Positions 6,757 through 14,215 are shown, counted from the stretch's first letter. The stretch is DNA of 14,496 nt from Bacillota bacterium (GCA_023488565.1 JAMDDZ010000109.1:1-14496), one strand, 5' to 3'. Notes: generated from the sequence alone by a model not told the origin. Numbers and translations: made by a program.

Positions 6757-7366
6757 ATAAAGTAGCCCGGGGACTTTCACCCCAGGCCCTTTCAGAACCG
6801 GACGTGAGCCTCTCAGCTCATCCGGCTCCCATCATCCAGCAGCCAGAGCGGCTGTGCTTGGGACAGCGGCTCCTCCCTTGCGGTTGCCCCTGTCGCAATA
6901 CAGGATGATGCATGCGAACCCCTTGGCTCAGCTTCCATTACGAAGCGTCATCACTACTACGGGCTGCTCTGCCCCTCTCCGTGGCCTCGGTACTTTCGGC
7001 CTTGCGGTTCGTCCGCTTGTGCCTTTTCCCTTCCCATCCCCGAAGATGTTCCCCCGTTCCGCACCGGAGCCTGTGCCACGTTCACGCCGCCTCTTTGCCG
7101 GCCACCGTCTGGACAGTAAACAGGTGCCTTCCAGACTTATCCCGGGTTAACGACGACCCCCCGGTTTTGATGGCGTCCATATGCTTTCGACACTTCTACA
7201 GCGGTTCACGGTTGTTCGTCTCCATTGGCACACACCTGACGCGGTCTTGCCGCGCCTTTTCCCGTAACGCTCACGACCATGGCTTTTGACCACAGCCGCT
7301 TACGGTGGTTTGAAACCTCCCCCTGTAGGGCGGTTTCGAGGGGCCCACCCTCATCTCTCAGTGCAG
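6757..7366 (-). ncRNA. ORF-less group II intron ribozyme
   Basis: On the minus strand a full-looking ribozyme of about 610 nt can be traced. Domain V is a textbook 34-mer at 6795-6828: an 8-bp stem starting with the catalytic AGC, a two-base bulge, and a second stem capped by a GAGA tetraloop. Domain VI follows (about 6757-6791), with a GGGG/CCCC stem, a bulged branch-point A at 6763 and a 3' end near 6757 (AT). Upstream, domain IV closes with an 8-bp pairing (CATCATCC with GGATGATG, 6830-6837 and 6903-6910) and holds only about 65 nt, with no reverse transcriptase. The 5' region (about 7300-7360) has the GGGTGGGCCCCTCGAAAC style of bacterial introns. The 5' boundary near 7366 is approximate; the canonical GTGCG start is not clear. 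An enzyme supplied from elsewhere would be needed for mobility. Confidence 0.8.
6795..6828 (-). ncRNA. Group II intron domain V
   Basis: This is the 34-nt catalytic hairpin of the intron listed above. It is GAGCCGGA paired with TCCGGTTC, a CG bulge, then TGAGCT paired with GGCTCA around a GAGA loop. Length, bulge position and GNRA loop all match the domain V consensus, which makes this the firmest evidence for the intron. Confidence 0.88.
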
Positions 7367-7889
7367 CATGGCGCTGGCTTGCTAGCAGCCTTGGGCATCG
7401 TTGCAACGTTGGACCCGGAGGAATTGCTCAAGGCGGTCGACGAAGCCACCAACGGGTTGATGGAATTTGACGCCTCAGACCTTGAGGATGAGCGAGTTGA
7501 TGTGTCGGTCTCTATCCATCGCATACTTCTGTACGGTGGGCCGTTCAGGTTGGCACGGTGGTGGAACGGGTCGATCATTCAAGCGTCTGCTTACGATTTC
7601 GTCTCCATTGTGCGGGACGTGCAACAGCGGGAACGAACGTACGACCTCCTGTGGGAGTTCTTGATGGCCATTACGGACCAGGCGCAACGGGCTGGATTCA
7701 TGGCCATTTCCTTTCTTGATGCGTGGCACCATTGGCTCGAGTATGGGGTTTTGAATCCTGTTTCAGCGGAAATGGCCATCTTTGTGAGTCCGGCCGACAA
7801 TCAGCAGTGGATGCGCGCAGCAGCGTGGGATCCTATCGAAGAGACCCTCTACAAGGCATCGTTGCCGCCGACTCGTGAATGGGCATGGA
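7367..7889 (+). pseudogene. Unknown gene, cut at the 5' end by the intron and at the 3' end by IS66
   Basis: The frame is open across the stretch and translates to about 174 residues of well-mixed, soluble protein beginning (H)GAGLLAALGIVATLDPEELL. It is rich in Trp, Asp and Glu, with no membrane helix and no motif I recognise. There is no credible start: upstream the frame runs into the antisense strand of the ribozyme. At the other side the frame enters the IS66 end at 7890 after the residues REWAW and stops only at 7969 inside the element. Both boundaries coincide with mobile-element ends, so it is a relic of an older gene. The function is unknown. Confidence 0.6.
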
Positions 7890-7976
7890 GTAAGCGTCAA
7901 ATCTTACCCACATTCCATTCGGCGCGGTTGTACTGCATACTCGGGTTAACACACCGATTAAAGGAGTGAAATACCG

Positions 7977-8288
7977 ATGACGACTTCGGAAAGTGAAACG
8001 CTCCAACAGGTCTGGTATGCACGAGTACAGGAATTTCGCGCCAGTGGCCTCAGCGGGCCCCAATGGTGTCAGCCGCGCGGGCTCAAGGTGAAGCAATTGC
8101 ACTATTGGAATCGAAAATTTCGCACCCCCGACGCGACCGCGTCGGACACCACGTGGGTCGCGGTGAACACGCCTGCGCCACCAGAATCGGCGCTGATGGT
8201 GAGCGTGGGCCCTGCTATCATTGCCGTGCGTCCGGGATTTGATCCCACGCTCTTACAGCGTCTGGTGCAGGTGTTGGCCACATGTTAA
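7977..8288 (+). CDS. tnpA: IS66-family TnpA accessory protein
   Basis: The 103-residue product starts at an ATG with AAAGGAGTG upstream. Its N-terminal half has the short helix-turn-helix-like pattern of IS66 TnpA/Orf1: a VWYARVQEFRASGLSG segment, then QWC, then VKQLHYWNRKFR. The C-terminal part is a low-conservation beta region (VAVNTPAPP, ALMVSVGPAIIAVRPGFD) and ends LVQVLATC, as expected just before tnpB. The stop overlaps the tnpB start (ATGTTAA), so translation is coupled. It is complete, but without tnpC the element cannot move by itself. Confidence 0.85.
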   Translation: MTTSESETLQQVWYARVQEFRASGLSGPQWCQPRGLKVKQLHYWNRKFRTPDATASDTTWVAVNTPAPPESALMVSVGPAIIAVRPGFDPTLLQRLVQVLATC

Positions 8289-8608
8289 CGGCGGCCACCG
8301 GCCGCCCGGTCTATCTCGCGTGTGGCCCCACGGATTTGCGCAAGTCCATCGATGCGCTGGCGGCGTTGGTGCAGCTGACCTTTCAGCGCGATCCCTGCTC
8401 GGCGGCCCTCTTTGTCTTTTGCAATCGGGATCGGACCAAACTCAAAATTTTGGAGTGGGACGACGCCGGCTTTTGGTTGCATTATCGACGGCTCGAACGG
8501 GGACGCATCCAATGGCCCGCCCGAGGGGCTGCCGCCACCACATGGGCTGCCGCAGACTCCATTACGGAGGTTGCGGGAGACCTTCTGCGCCCGCTTCCTG
8601 GGTTTAGA
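8282..8608 (+). pseudogene. tnpB: IS66-family TnpB, C-terminally truncated
   Basis: The first 79 residues are a clear IS66 Orf2/TnpB: VYLACGPTDLRKSIDALAAL, QRDPCSAALFVFCNR, KILEWDDAGFWLHYRRLERG and QWP. The usual continuation to about 115 residues is replaced. From about residue 80 the residues no longer fit the family, which suggests either a frameshift near 8520 (another frame gives LPQTPLRRLRETF) or divergence. The open frame runs on past about 8608 without a stop into a different gene and ends at 9049, making a 255-residue chimera. Confidence 0.8.
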
Positions 8609-8611
8609 TCC

Positions 8612-9049
8612 GTCAAGCTAGTTTCTCATTTTGTGAGCAACGAAGACGCCCACCAAAAGGAACGAGACAAGGTCCCGTATCTGTTGTATCAAGAGATACG
8701 TAAGACCTTTGGCTGGCCTATAGGGCTTAGCTATGCTATTCGGAACCATCTAGTCCACGACGGCGGCCAATCGAGCAGAGCCCACTTTTTCGAAGACGGC
8801 CCTGGCTCCACAGCAGCATTTCGTATTTCGCACCCGGGTTGGGACTTCGTATGCGACAAGGCTAGAGCGTACGGAGTGGCAGACTCTGGGTTCTCTAGGA
8901 TGAATGATTGGCCGGTCGTACCGACAGACGACTTCAGAGTTTTGATGGACGTGTGCATTCGCGAGATGGACGATGCGCTGGGAGTGCTCTTGGGGTATGC
9001 ATGCGCGGCGCTAAGAACTAATGCGGCATTTATGCTTAAAGAGGATTGA
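8612..9049 (+). pseudogene. C-terminal fragment of a HEPN-like protein, fused in frame to tnpB
   Basis: About 145 residues follow the IS66 remnant with different character: HQKERDKVPYLLYQEIRKTFG, then a Rx4H-type motif in AIRNHLVHDGG, an aromatic-rich middle, and a helical C-terminus (FRVLMDVCIREMDDALGVLLG) ending KED. RNxxxH followed by glycine is the hallmark of HEPN domains, which are common in defence and toxin RNases. The N-terminal part of the gene is gone, and no start codon with a binding site exists at the junction. Translation would be possible only as the TnpB fusion. The HEPN assignment rests on the motif and helical context only. Confidence 0.5.
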
Positions 9050-9182
9050 GTATGGGCCATTGATTTGGTTCGACAAGCTGACGCGCACGTTTGGACTAGT
9101 TAAACCATCGTCCCCAAGTAAAGCGCTGGGAATGGTTCGGTGCGCGGGCAATCGAGCAGGGACTGAGCGCAGAACTTTGTCG

Positions 9183-9632
9183 CTAATTTTGGTTTCTGAG
9201 TTGTGAGGGGCGCCAGTCATTACCATGGACCAAGGTGAGGGTATGCACATCCACCCATTGGCCCACAAAAGCTTCTTCGGCATGTTTGCTAAGCGCCGAG
9301 GTGGCCACAATCAGGCGTTGGGTAAAGGGGCGTTTCCCGGATTCGGTAAAGAATGAGTCCAAGTCCTCTTTGGTGACGCGGTGGTCCCAGAATTTGCACT
9401 GAATGGCCCAGAGGTCGTCACTATCGGCTTGTTGCGCCACCAAGTCAATCCCACAATCGGGCCGTCCGATGCGACCGGGCCAATCCTGCCAGAGCCATAC
9501 GTCCGAAAATTTCTCCCGATAGAGGGGATCCGTGCGAAAAAACGCTTGCATCAGGCGTTCAAATTGGTCGCCTTGTTCACGGGTAGTTCGGGCTCTCTCA
9601 CGACGTTCTTCCAATAGGTCATAAATGGTCAA
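9183..9632 (-). pseudogene. Mrr-type nuclease domain of a large restriction/helicase enzyme, truncated
   Basis: The start is TTG with AAGGAG nine bases upstream. The 149 residues form the N-terminal PD-(D/E)xK domain found at the front of very long (about 1,500-residue) helicase-type restriction enzymes. Candidate active-site residues are E25 (DQFERL), D63 in GIDLVAQ, and Q78/K80 in AIQCKFW; the VTKEDLDSFF and RLIVATSALSKHAEEAF segments follow as in the family. Homology ends at about TLTLVHGNDW, and the frame stops seven residues later. Helicase, methylase and specificity parts are missing. A free nuclease domain is not known to be a working unit, so it is probably a relic of a defence system. 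Confidence 0.8.
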
Positions 9633-9894
9633 AAGAGTTCGACTCCTTATTCATCCTGTCATGCATGCACGGGGTAATACCGACAATTTTTTAGTATTCG
9701 CCACCTCACAAGGCATTTCCTGCCACAAAGGCCACGGTAATTTTGTCTGGGGACTTCGGGGCGTAGCAAATGCTCTGGGGCTGTGGCAGATCCATGTGAA
9801 TACTGCATGCGGACCGCTACCGAAGAGGCAGCTTGGTTGCCAAAGCCTTGAAGAACGTGGAGAATTATGACTGATTAGGGAAGGGCGGCATCCT

Positions 9895-10572
9895 ATGGCG
9901 CACACGGGCGATTTGGTTCCTAAAGAGAAAGCCTCCATGGTTATTCCGGAGCACATTCGACATGCCGGTGAATTGTTGCGTAGCGCGAATCTCTTGATCA
10001 AGGCGAAACATTATCAGACGGGGTTTGCGTTGGCGACATATGCTAACGAATCAATTATTAAGGGGTTGATTTTGTGGTCGTATTGGATAGGGTTTCTAGA
10101 TGGCAAGGGCTACGAAAGCGTAGAAAAGGCATCAGGACGTCGCCATGACCAACGGCAAAAACTGGCTTTGATTCTGCTGAAGGAAATGAACCAGGTTGTG
10201 CTGATTAAGAAGAAGCCGAGAAAAAACCAAGGCCATTACGCGGTTATGCACAAAATAAAATCCTCTATTCCAAACCTTGTCAATGATTTGCAGAAGCAGT
10301 GGGACGTGGTGGACGGCACGTTTTGGGAGAATGCGAAGCGGCAAGCCTTATACGTCGACTGGGATTCCACGATTGGGCGCGTTCCTGATCCTCTTAATTG
10401 GGAAGCGCTTGCGCTAGAAGCACGACGGATAGCCAGAAAGCATTTAGACTATCTGCGAGAAATCAATAAGCCGTATAATACCCGGCGTTTTCTACGGCAC
10501 GGCAAAGAAATAAAACGTCTTGTTCAAGAATACATGGCCGCCAATTTCTCTAATGAGGAGCAGTCATTCTAG
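9895..10572 (+). CDS. abiV: AbiV-like abortive-infection protein
   Basis: The 225-residue soluble protein resembles the AbiV family, in which expression blocks phage multiplication by interfering with translation. The N-terminal HEPN-like helices carry the family pattern, HAGELLRSANLLIKAKHYQT (23-42) followed by ALATYANESIIKG (45-57, with E52 at the usual A-x-E position). A central basic stretch (KKKPRKN) comes next, then the conserved QALYVDWDS segment (150-158) and P165. The start at ATG 9895 has AGGGAAGGG upstream; Met15 at 9937 is an alternative. Length is normal for the family and no disruption is visible. It converges on the HEPN-like pseudogene six bases away. Assignment is from pattern recognition, without a search. 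Confidence 0.72.
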   Translation: MAHTGDLVPKEKASMVIPEHIRHAGELLRSANLLIKAKHYQTGFALATYANESIIKGLILWSYWIGFLDGKGYESVEKASGRRHDQRQKLALILLKEMNQVVLIKKKPRKNQGHYAVMHKIKSSIPNLVNDLQKQWDVVDGTFWENAKRQALYVDWDSTIGRVPDPLNWEALALEARRIARKHLDYLREINKPYNTRRFLRHGKEIKRLVQEYMAANFSNEEQSF

Positions 10573-10578
10573 GCGAAT

Positions 10579-11323
10579 TCACGACATATTTGCGGGAAAT
10601 TCTGATACAGCGAGCTGAGGAAACTTGTCGGGTGGTAGATTTCCATTGTTCAAGTACGCGGCATAGCGCTCAATGACATGGTGTGTGGTTTTTAGCGCTG
10701 CGGTATATTCTTCGCGAGACGGGATCATTTGCCCTCCGTGGCGGTGATCGGTAGCGCGTTCCGTTAAAGGGTCTAAATATGCCTTATCAACATTCAATGG
10801 CTTACGAAGCGCTTTCCAATTCTGTTTCATCTCTTTGTCGGATATATAAAAATTTGGGTCATGGCATATGGCTTCAAGAGCGCGATAACAGAACATCATC
10901 GCTTCTTCGGGCTCGCGCAGGGCTCGCATATAATGGGTGAGGGCTAACCGCAATGGTCGACTATCGGGTTGCGCCGTCAAAGTCCAATACTGTGCTAGGT
11001 CCTCCTCAGGTTTCGTCGCGCGTTGCACTTCGGCATTGGTGTTTACAAAGATATGCCGCGGGCGGGAGACGCCAGTTTCCTTAGTGATTTCCACATCGAG
11101 GCCTAATCCCTGAACAAAGCCGTAGGAGGCTATCGTAATGAGCGCCCACCGTTGTAGGCGGTCTTTGACGGTCAGGAGATCGTGAAGGGGCTTGGGGCTC
11201 TGTCCGGGGAATAGTGATCGTAATCGCGGAATGGGTGATGTCCAGCGTTCCCCGAATACGTCCGTCTGAAGAATCCGTTTCTATATCAAAGTTTTGTTCG
11301 GTAGTCGTTACATCAGCGGCCAT
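10579..11323 (-). pseudogene. HEPN-like protein gene with a frameshift
   Basis: Two overlapping minus-strand frames form one protein. The N-terminal frame (from ATG 11323; an earlier TTG is possible) gives MAADVTTTEQNFDIE and DGRIRGTLDITHSAITITIP. The second frame carries on with GQSPKPLHDLLTVKDRLQRW to the stop at 10579. Removing one C from the CCCC run (plus-strand GGGG at 11206-11209) joins them into about 248 residues. The C-terminal half is helical, with LRLALTHYMRALREPEEAM and YRALEAICHD, then R-A-T-D-H-R-H-G-G, a Rx5H motif as in HEPN proteins, similar in feel to MauJ/ApeA-type domains. The single slip in a homopolymer could be real inactivation, a sequencing error or, less likely, programmed shifting. 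No clear ribosome binding site precedes ATG 11323. Confidence 0.6.
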
Positions 11324-11422
11324 AGGGAGGGTATGCCCTATAAATATGTAAGAATAACAGAACACAAAACCTCTTCCTTTCCCTATTCGCAAAGTACGGG
11401 CGGGATAATGGTTAAAGTCTTC

Positions 11423-11611
11423 CTAGGCTCGGTTTCTCGGCCGATACACATTCAGCCCAATCTTTTCCTCACGATCCGGCCCGACCGCCACATTGCCTTC
11501 CGTACTCGCAATGATGGTGGTCTTGCCCGAACTAGACGGGCCAAACTCTTGCGTCAGGTCAATCCAGATGGTCAAGAGATCTCCGTCGAGCGTCCATTCG
11601 ACATTCTTCAT
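11423..11611 (-). CDS. Conserved small protein of unknown function (62 aa)
   Basis: The start ATG has GAGGAGGAGAG about eight bases upstream, a very strong site. The sequence is of a type I recognise from many bacteria: a short beta region (VEWTLDGDLLTIWIDLTQEFG), the highly characteristic SSSGKTTIIASTEGNV (26-41) and KIGLNVYR near the end. No catalytic residues are evident, and despite the GKT there is no complete P-loop. No role is known to me. It sits between the HEPN-like pseudogene and the XRE regulator on the same strand and may share a transcript with the regulator, 76 nt upstream. Confidence 0.82.
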   Translation of the reverse strand: MKNVEWTLDGDLLTIWIDLTQEFGPSSSGKTTIIASTEGNVAVGPDREEKIGLNVYRPRNRA

Positions 11612-11687
11612 GTAGCGTCTCTCCTCCTCTATTCAGTTCGTCAGAGTAGGTGGAAATTCCTGTCCACCCATTTCAGGGAAGAAGAGA

Positions 11688-11924
11688 TTATTTCGGTGCG
11701 TCCGGTGTAGGCGACGTCGGAACCAGCTCCACCACATCCTCCCACGCAATGCCCGCTAATCGGAGACAGGCCAGCGCATGGACTCCCAGACCGCGCTGCC
11801 CCTTGAGAAGCCGATTGAGGTAAGGATACCCGATGTCCATGGCCCGGGCTAGTTCGTGTTCGGTCCAGCCGCGTTCGGCCATCATGGCCCGCAAGCGGGC
11901 GGTATTGCGTTGCATGGTGGCCAT
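11688..11924 (-). CDS. XRE-family helix-turn-helix regulator
   Basis: The 78-residue protein is essentially a single Cro/C1-type DNA-binding domain: TARLRAMMAERGWTEHELAR (helices 1-2), AMDIGYPYLNRLLKG (recognition helix region), then LGVHALACLRLAGIAWEDVVEL (helices 4-5) and a Pro/Thr tail. The start ATG is preceded by AGGGAAGGA. Proteins this small usually regulate their own promoter or pair with a toxin or a mobile element. No toxin is adjacent; the 62-aa protein follows on the same strand. The target is unknown. Confidence 0.85.
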   Translation of the reverse strand: MATMQRNTARLRAMMAERGWTEHELARAMDIGYPYLNRLLKGQRGLGVHALACLRLAGIAWEDVVELVPTSPTPDAPK

Positions 11925-11931
11925 GTGGATG

Positions 11932-12214
11932 TCCTTCCCTGATGCGTTTTCAAGCAGTATACGTCGCAGAACAGGGGTTGCCTACCGGAAATGACTGGAT
12001 TGCCCATGGCATAGCGAGGCGTTCCATCGACAGGGCCCAATCCGTTGTGAAAGGCGAATTCAGATAACAGGACGGGTTCTGAAGCCAGTAGACGGCCTAG
12101 CCAACGTTTTTGGGCTAGAGTAGCGGAGAATAAATTGGGGCGTTGGCGGACGGCATTCCCTTGATGGGCATGAATATTGAAGGAAACCCCATACCGAAGC
12201 TTTCTTGAGGAAAA
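11932..12214 (-). pseudogene. Start-less, gene-like remnant
   Basis: One minus-strand frame is open from a TGA at 12215-12217 to past 11932 (111 codons in all, down to 11882) with ordinary codon use and protein-like composition. It reads LRYGVSFNIHAHQGNAVR, then a NLFSATLAQKRWLGRLL segment, LSEFAFHNGLG and TPRYAMGNPV. There is no initiation codon with a binding site at its head. Two other, less protein-like frames overlap it. It is probably an internal scrap of a lost gene; the family is unrecognised. The alternative is chance openness in GC-rich DNA. Confidence 0.3.
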
Positions 12215-12368
12215 TCAGGCAGGGGGATTGTTGGGATCTCACAACGGAGACGCTGCTATCAATATCTGCATCGGCTTTCCATGGGATTTCTGGGATCAGC
12301 ATGTGTAAAGCCAACGTTAATGTTCTGGTATGTGTTTCCAGTTTCCCATGTTTGTAAATGAATCACCA

Positions 12369-12514
12369 TTATCCTACGTTGACACCGACACGTATAACGG
12401 CGGCGATGCAAACTAATCCCATAACGACCCCGAGTAACGTCTCAATGACATCACGCTGAAATACGCAGCACCGATACTAATGCCGGACCAAAATAAAACG
12501 TGTGTCTCCGCCAC
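12369..12514 (-). pseudogene. Small two-helix membrane protein gene with a frameshift
   Basis: The GTG start at 12514-12512 overlaps the TAG of the preceding gene (TAGTG), a typical translational-coupling junction. The first frame reads V-A-E-T-H-V-L-F-W then SGISIGAAYFSV and soon leaves the membrane-like register. From about 12450 another frame gives DVIETLLGVVMGLVCIAAVI and ends RVGVNVG-TAA at 12369. Joined by a one-base change, the product would be a two-helix protein of about 48 residues, much like its neighbour. No homopolymer marks the slip. The function is unknown. Confidence 0.5.
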
Positions 12515-12708
12515 TAATGGAAAAGACGGCGTAAGACAATTTGAATTACAGCACCGATAGCTGCCCAAATTGCTCCAACCAATAACGCCTCCACAAGCCC
12601 AGAAGCAAGAGAATTAGTTGTTGGACTAGAAGGCGTAACTTCCAAAAAAGGCATGATAAGAAAGGCGGTAAGACCTAAAATCCACGCTAGTCGATACTTT
12701 TTCCACAT
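12514..12708 (-). CDS. Two-helix small membrane protein
   Basis: The 64-residue product starts at an ATG with AGGAGAG seven bases upstream. A longer frame to 12750 exists but has no binding site. It has a basic N-terminus (MWKKYR), a first helix (about 7-22), a polar loop rich in Ser, Thr and Pro (25-35), a second helix (38-58) and RRLFH at the end. It is followed with stop/start overlap by a related-looking, frameshifted membrane-protein gene. The size and topology suit holin-like, bacteriocin-related or type I toxin proteins, but nothing here decides between them. Confidence 0.65.
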   Translation of the reverse strand: MWKKYRLAWILGLTAFLIMPFLEVTPSSPTTNSLASGLVEALLVGAIWAAIGAVIQIVLRRLFH

Positions 12709-13029
12709 AATATCTCTCCTACTCTTGAACACCAGCTGACCATGTACCATTTGCGTACATATATGCCTCTCCTGTTATATTTTATGGTACCAAGAGAGAT
12801 TGATAGCACAATGTTCGCGTAGCCTTGCGAGTAAGACCGCTCCCCAAACTGGTCGTTGCAGAGCTAGCGCTGCCCTGAACTCCCACCGGCAGCGTGGGAG
12901 GCAGGGTCGATACCCTCAGACCTGCCCACACCGACCGCACCCACGCTCGCATCACGGCCATCCTTGACAGCTCAGGACCATCGTCGCGACACGCGGTTTG
13001 AGACTGGGGTTCTTCCGCGGCCCAAGGCT
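12709..13029. other. Gene-free stretch
   Basis: The AT-rich first 80 bases (12709-12790) probably hold the promoter of the small membrane-protein gene at 12708. The rest is GC-rich and carries a long minus-strand frame that is only the shadow of the gene at 13030-13251 and its flank. No RNA or repeat was seen. Confidence 0.4.
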
Positions 13030-13251
13030 CTATAACCGATTCCACTTGTCGCGAAGGACCCGAAATCGTCTTCCGCCCTCCGAATGCCACCATCGTACCC
13101 ATAGCACCGTCCAAAGTGTCCCGCCTCCTATGAGAAGGATCCCCACGCTCAACCATGGATGACGTGGCTCTACAACAGCCGCAAGCCACGCAATGCCATA
13201 TAATATTCCCACGGGAACAAGCACTTTTAACAGCCGCTGAACATAGATCAT
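13030..13251 (-). CDS. Two-helix small membrane protein
   Basis: The 73-residue product starts at an ATG with AAGGGAG about 11 bases upstream. There are two membrane helices (about 8-27 and 33-51), separated by a short EPRHPW loop. The cytoplasmic C-terminal tail is basic and aromatic, with WVRWWHSEGGRRFRVLRDKW. A longer frame in another register covers this gene but has poor composition. It resembles uncharacterised small membrane proteins; no function is assigned. It is the third two-helix protein on this strand within 900 bases, and is monocistronic. Confidence 0.65.
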   Translation of the reverse strand: MIYVQRLLKVLVPVGILYGIAWLAAVVEPRHPWLSVGILLIGGGTLWTVLWVRWWHSEGGRRFRVLRDKWNRL

Positions 13252-13754
13252 AATGCCGGACTCCCTTCATACCACTAATTCTATATTCCTATGATGCTGT
13301 GCATGTCTTAGCGAATTCCCTAATGCCTTAGCGATTCACCATCCATTGATACCCTCCCGGGAAAAGAATTCGACAGAGAAGGGCCAAGTTCCTGCGTTAT
13401 CGCAATAGTGCTGCATGGGCACGATTCCTCAGCTGGAGTCTAACAATGTTCAGAAGACGCTCCACAGTGGTACGTTCGGTTTGTGTGATATGAACACTGA
13501 CAGACCCACTCTGCTGAGTGCCCGACTTGCTGATGCCACAGCGCGTGCAATGGAAATGGATGATGGTCATTCTGTTCTTGCAAGATCTTGTCACGTATCC
13601 ATTGAGAGTTCGTCACAATAGATGCGTTCTCGTCACACCTGCAAAGGCAGAATCTTCGGGCAGTGACCCAACTGGTGGATGAAAATACGGTTTGGCTATA
13701 CATGCCGACGCACGTTGTAAGGCTTGGGTACAAGAGAAGGGAGGACGTGCCACA
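13252..13754. other. Gene-poor stretch with one doubtful minus-strand ORF
   Basis: CTTAGCGA occurs twice within 30 bases (13308-13340). On the minus strand a frame from ATG 13570 to TAA at 13397 would give 57 residues starting MTIIHFHCTRCG with a single CxxC. It has no ribosome binding site and overlaps a second open frame, so it is not listed as a gene. It could be a remnant of a zinc-ribbon protein. The last 60 bases lead into the ribbon-helix-helix gene. Confidence 0.35.
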
Positions 13755-13922
13755 ATGCCCAGTCAGCATGCCCCGGATAATGTGTCGTTCGGCATCCGAA
13801 CCCGCCGGGCCTTGATGGATCGCATTGACCAGGGAGCGCACAAGCGCGGGGTGAGTCGCACCCGCTATGTGCTGGACGCGGTCGAAGCCCAACTGGCGCG
13901 AGATGAGCAGGAGCGGGAATAA
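13755..13922 (+). CDS. Ribbon-helix-helix DNA-binding protein
   Basis: The 55-residue product is almost exactly one CopG/Arc-type ribbon-helix-helix domain: beta strand NVSFGIR (9-15), helix A TRRALMDRIDQGAHKRG (16-32), and helix B starting at SRTRYVLDAVEAQLARDE (34-51). The G-x-S turn between the helices is typical. The ATG at 13755 is chosen over an upstream in-frame ATG because AAGGGAGG lies 10 bases before it. Such proteins dimerise and act as repressors or as antitoxin or plasmid-copy regulators. No toxin gene is next to it. Confidence 0.8.
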   Translation: MPSQHAPDNVSFGIRTRRALMDRIDQGAHKRGVSRTRYVLDAVEAQLARDEQERE

Positions 13923-14215
13923 CCCCTATCCTTCCCTGACAGTTTGCCCAGAGAGCTCCGAGCTGGCAAGTGACTGTGTCCGGCGGGCAGAGCAGTGAGG
14001 GCTATTGTGCGTACGGAATGGCCTCTATTTGCCGGACGTTAAGCCCATCATCGGGGGTGTCAACGACATCAAGTCCCATTCTTCGACGGCCGCGGTCGTG
14101 ATTTGTCGAACACTATGGGGTGCCATTGCCTCCAGGCAGCAGGAATCGGCGCCATCCGCCACGAAATGTTGGGGACACGGATCACCATGACTCCTCGGGA
14201 GGTGGACAGGACACA

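Larger units (their letters stand above)
7890..8608 (+). mobile_element. IS66-family insertion sequence, left portion only
   Basis: The left terminus is GTAAGCGTCAAATC at 7890, in the position and form usual for IS66-type elements. It is followed by an 87-nt leader, tnpA, and tnpB overlapping by seven bases. The large tnpC transposase and the right inverted repeat are absent; the element stops at about 8608 where unrelated coding sequence begins. GGCATGGA (7882-7889) would be the left copy of an 8-bp target duplication, but the right copy cannot be located. The element is non-autonomous. Confidence 0.8.

Noticed and set aside
6854..7289. Plus-strand open frames of about 100-125 codons
   Set aside because: They lie on the antisense strand of the group II ribozyme; openness is explained by structured GC-rich RNA sequence.
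9651..10001. Overlapping frames on both strands upstream of the AbiV-like gene
   Set aside because: The minus-strand frame runs into the AbiV start region, and the plus-strand 81-residue frame (9625-9870) lacks a binding site and recognisable composition; this is probably an intergenic or decayed sequence.
12060..12314. 84-codon minus-strand frame
   Set aside because: It competes with the start-less frame in the same DNA, is rich in Ser/Pro/Cys and lacks a binding site.
12782..13270. 162-codon minus-strand frame
   Set aside because: It covers the better-supported membrane-protein gene at 13030-13251 in another register, has Cys/Arg/Ser-rich shadow-like composition and lacks a binding site.
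13440..13892. 150-codon minus-strand frame
   Set aside because: It overlaps the ribbon-helix-helix gene on the opposite strand, has no binding site and shows no recognisable pattern (many Cys, His and Ser).
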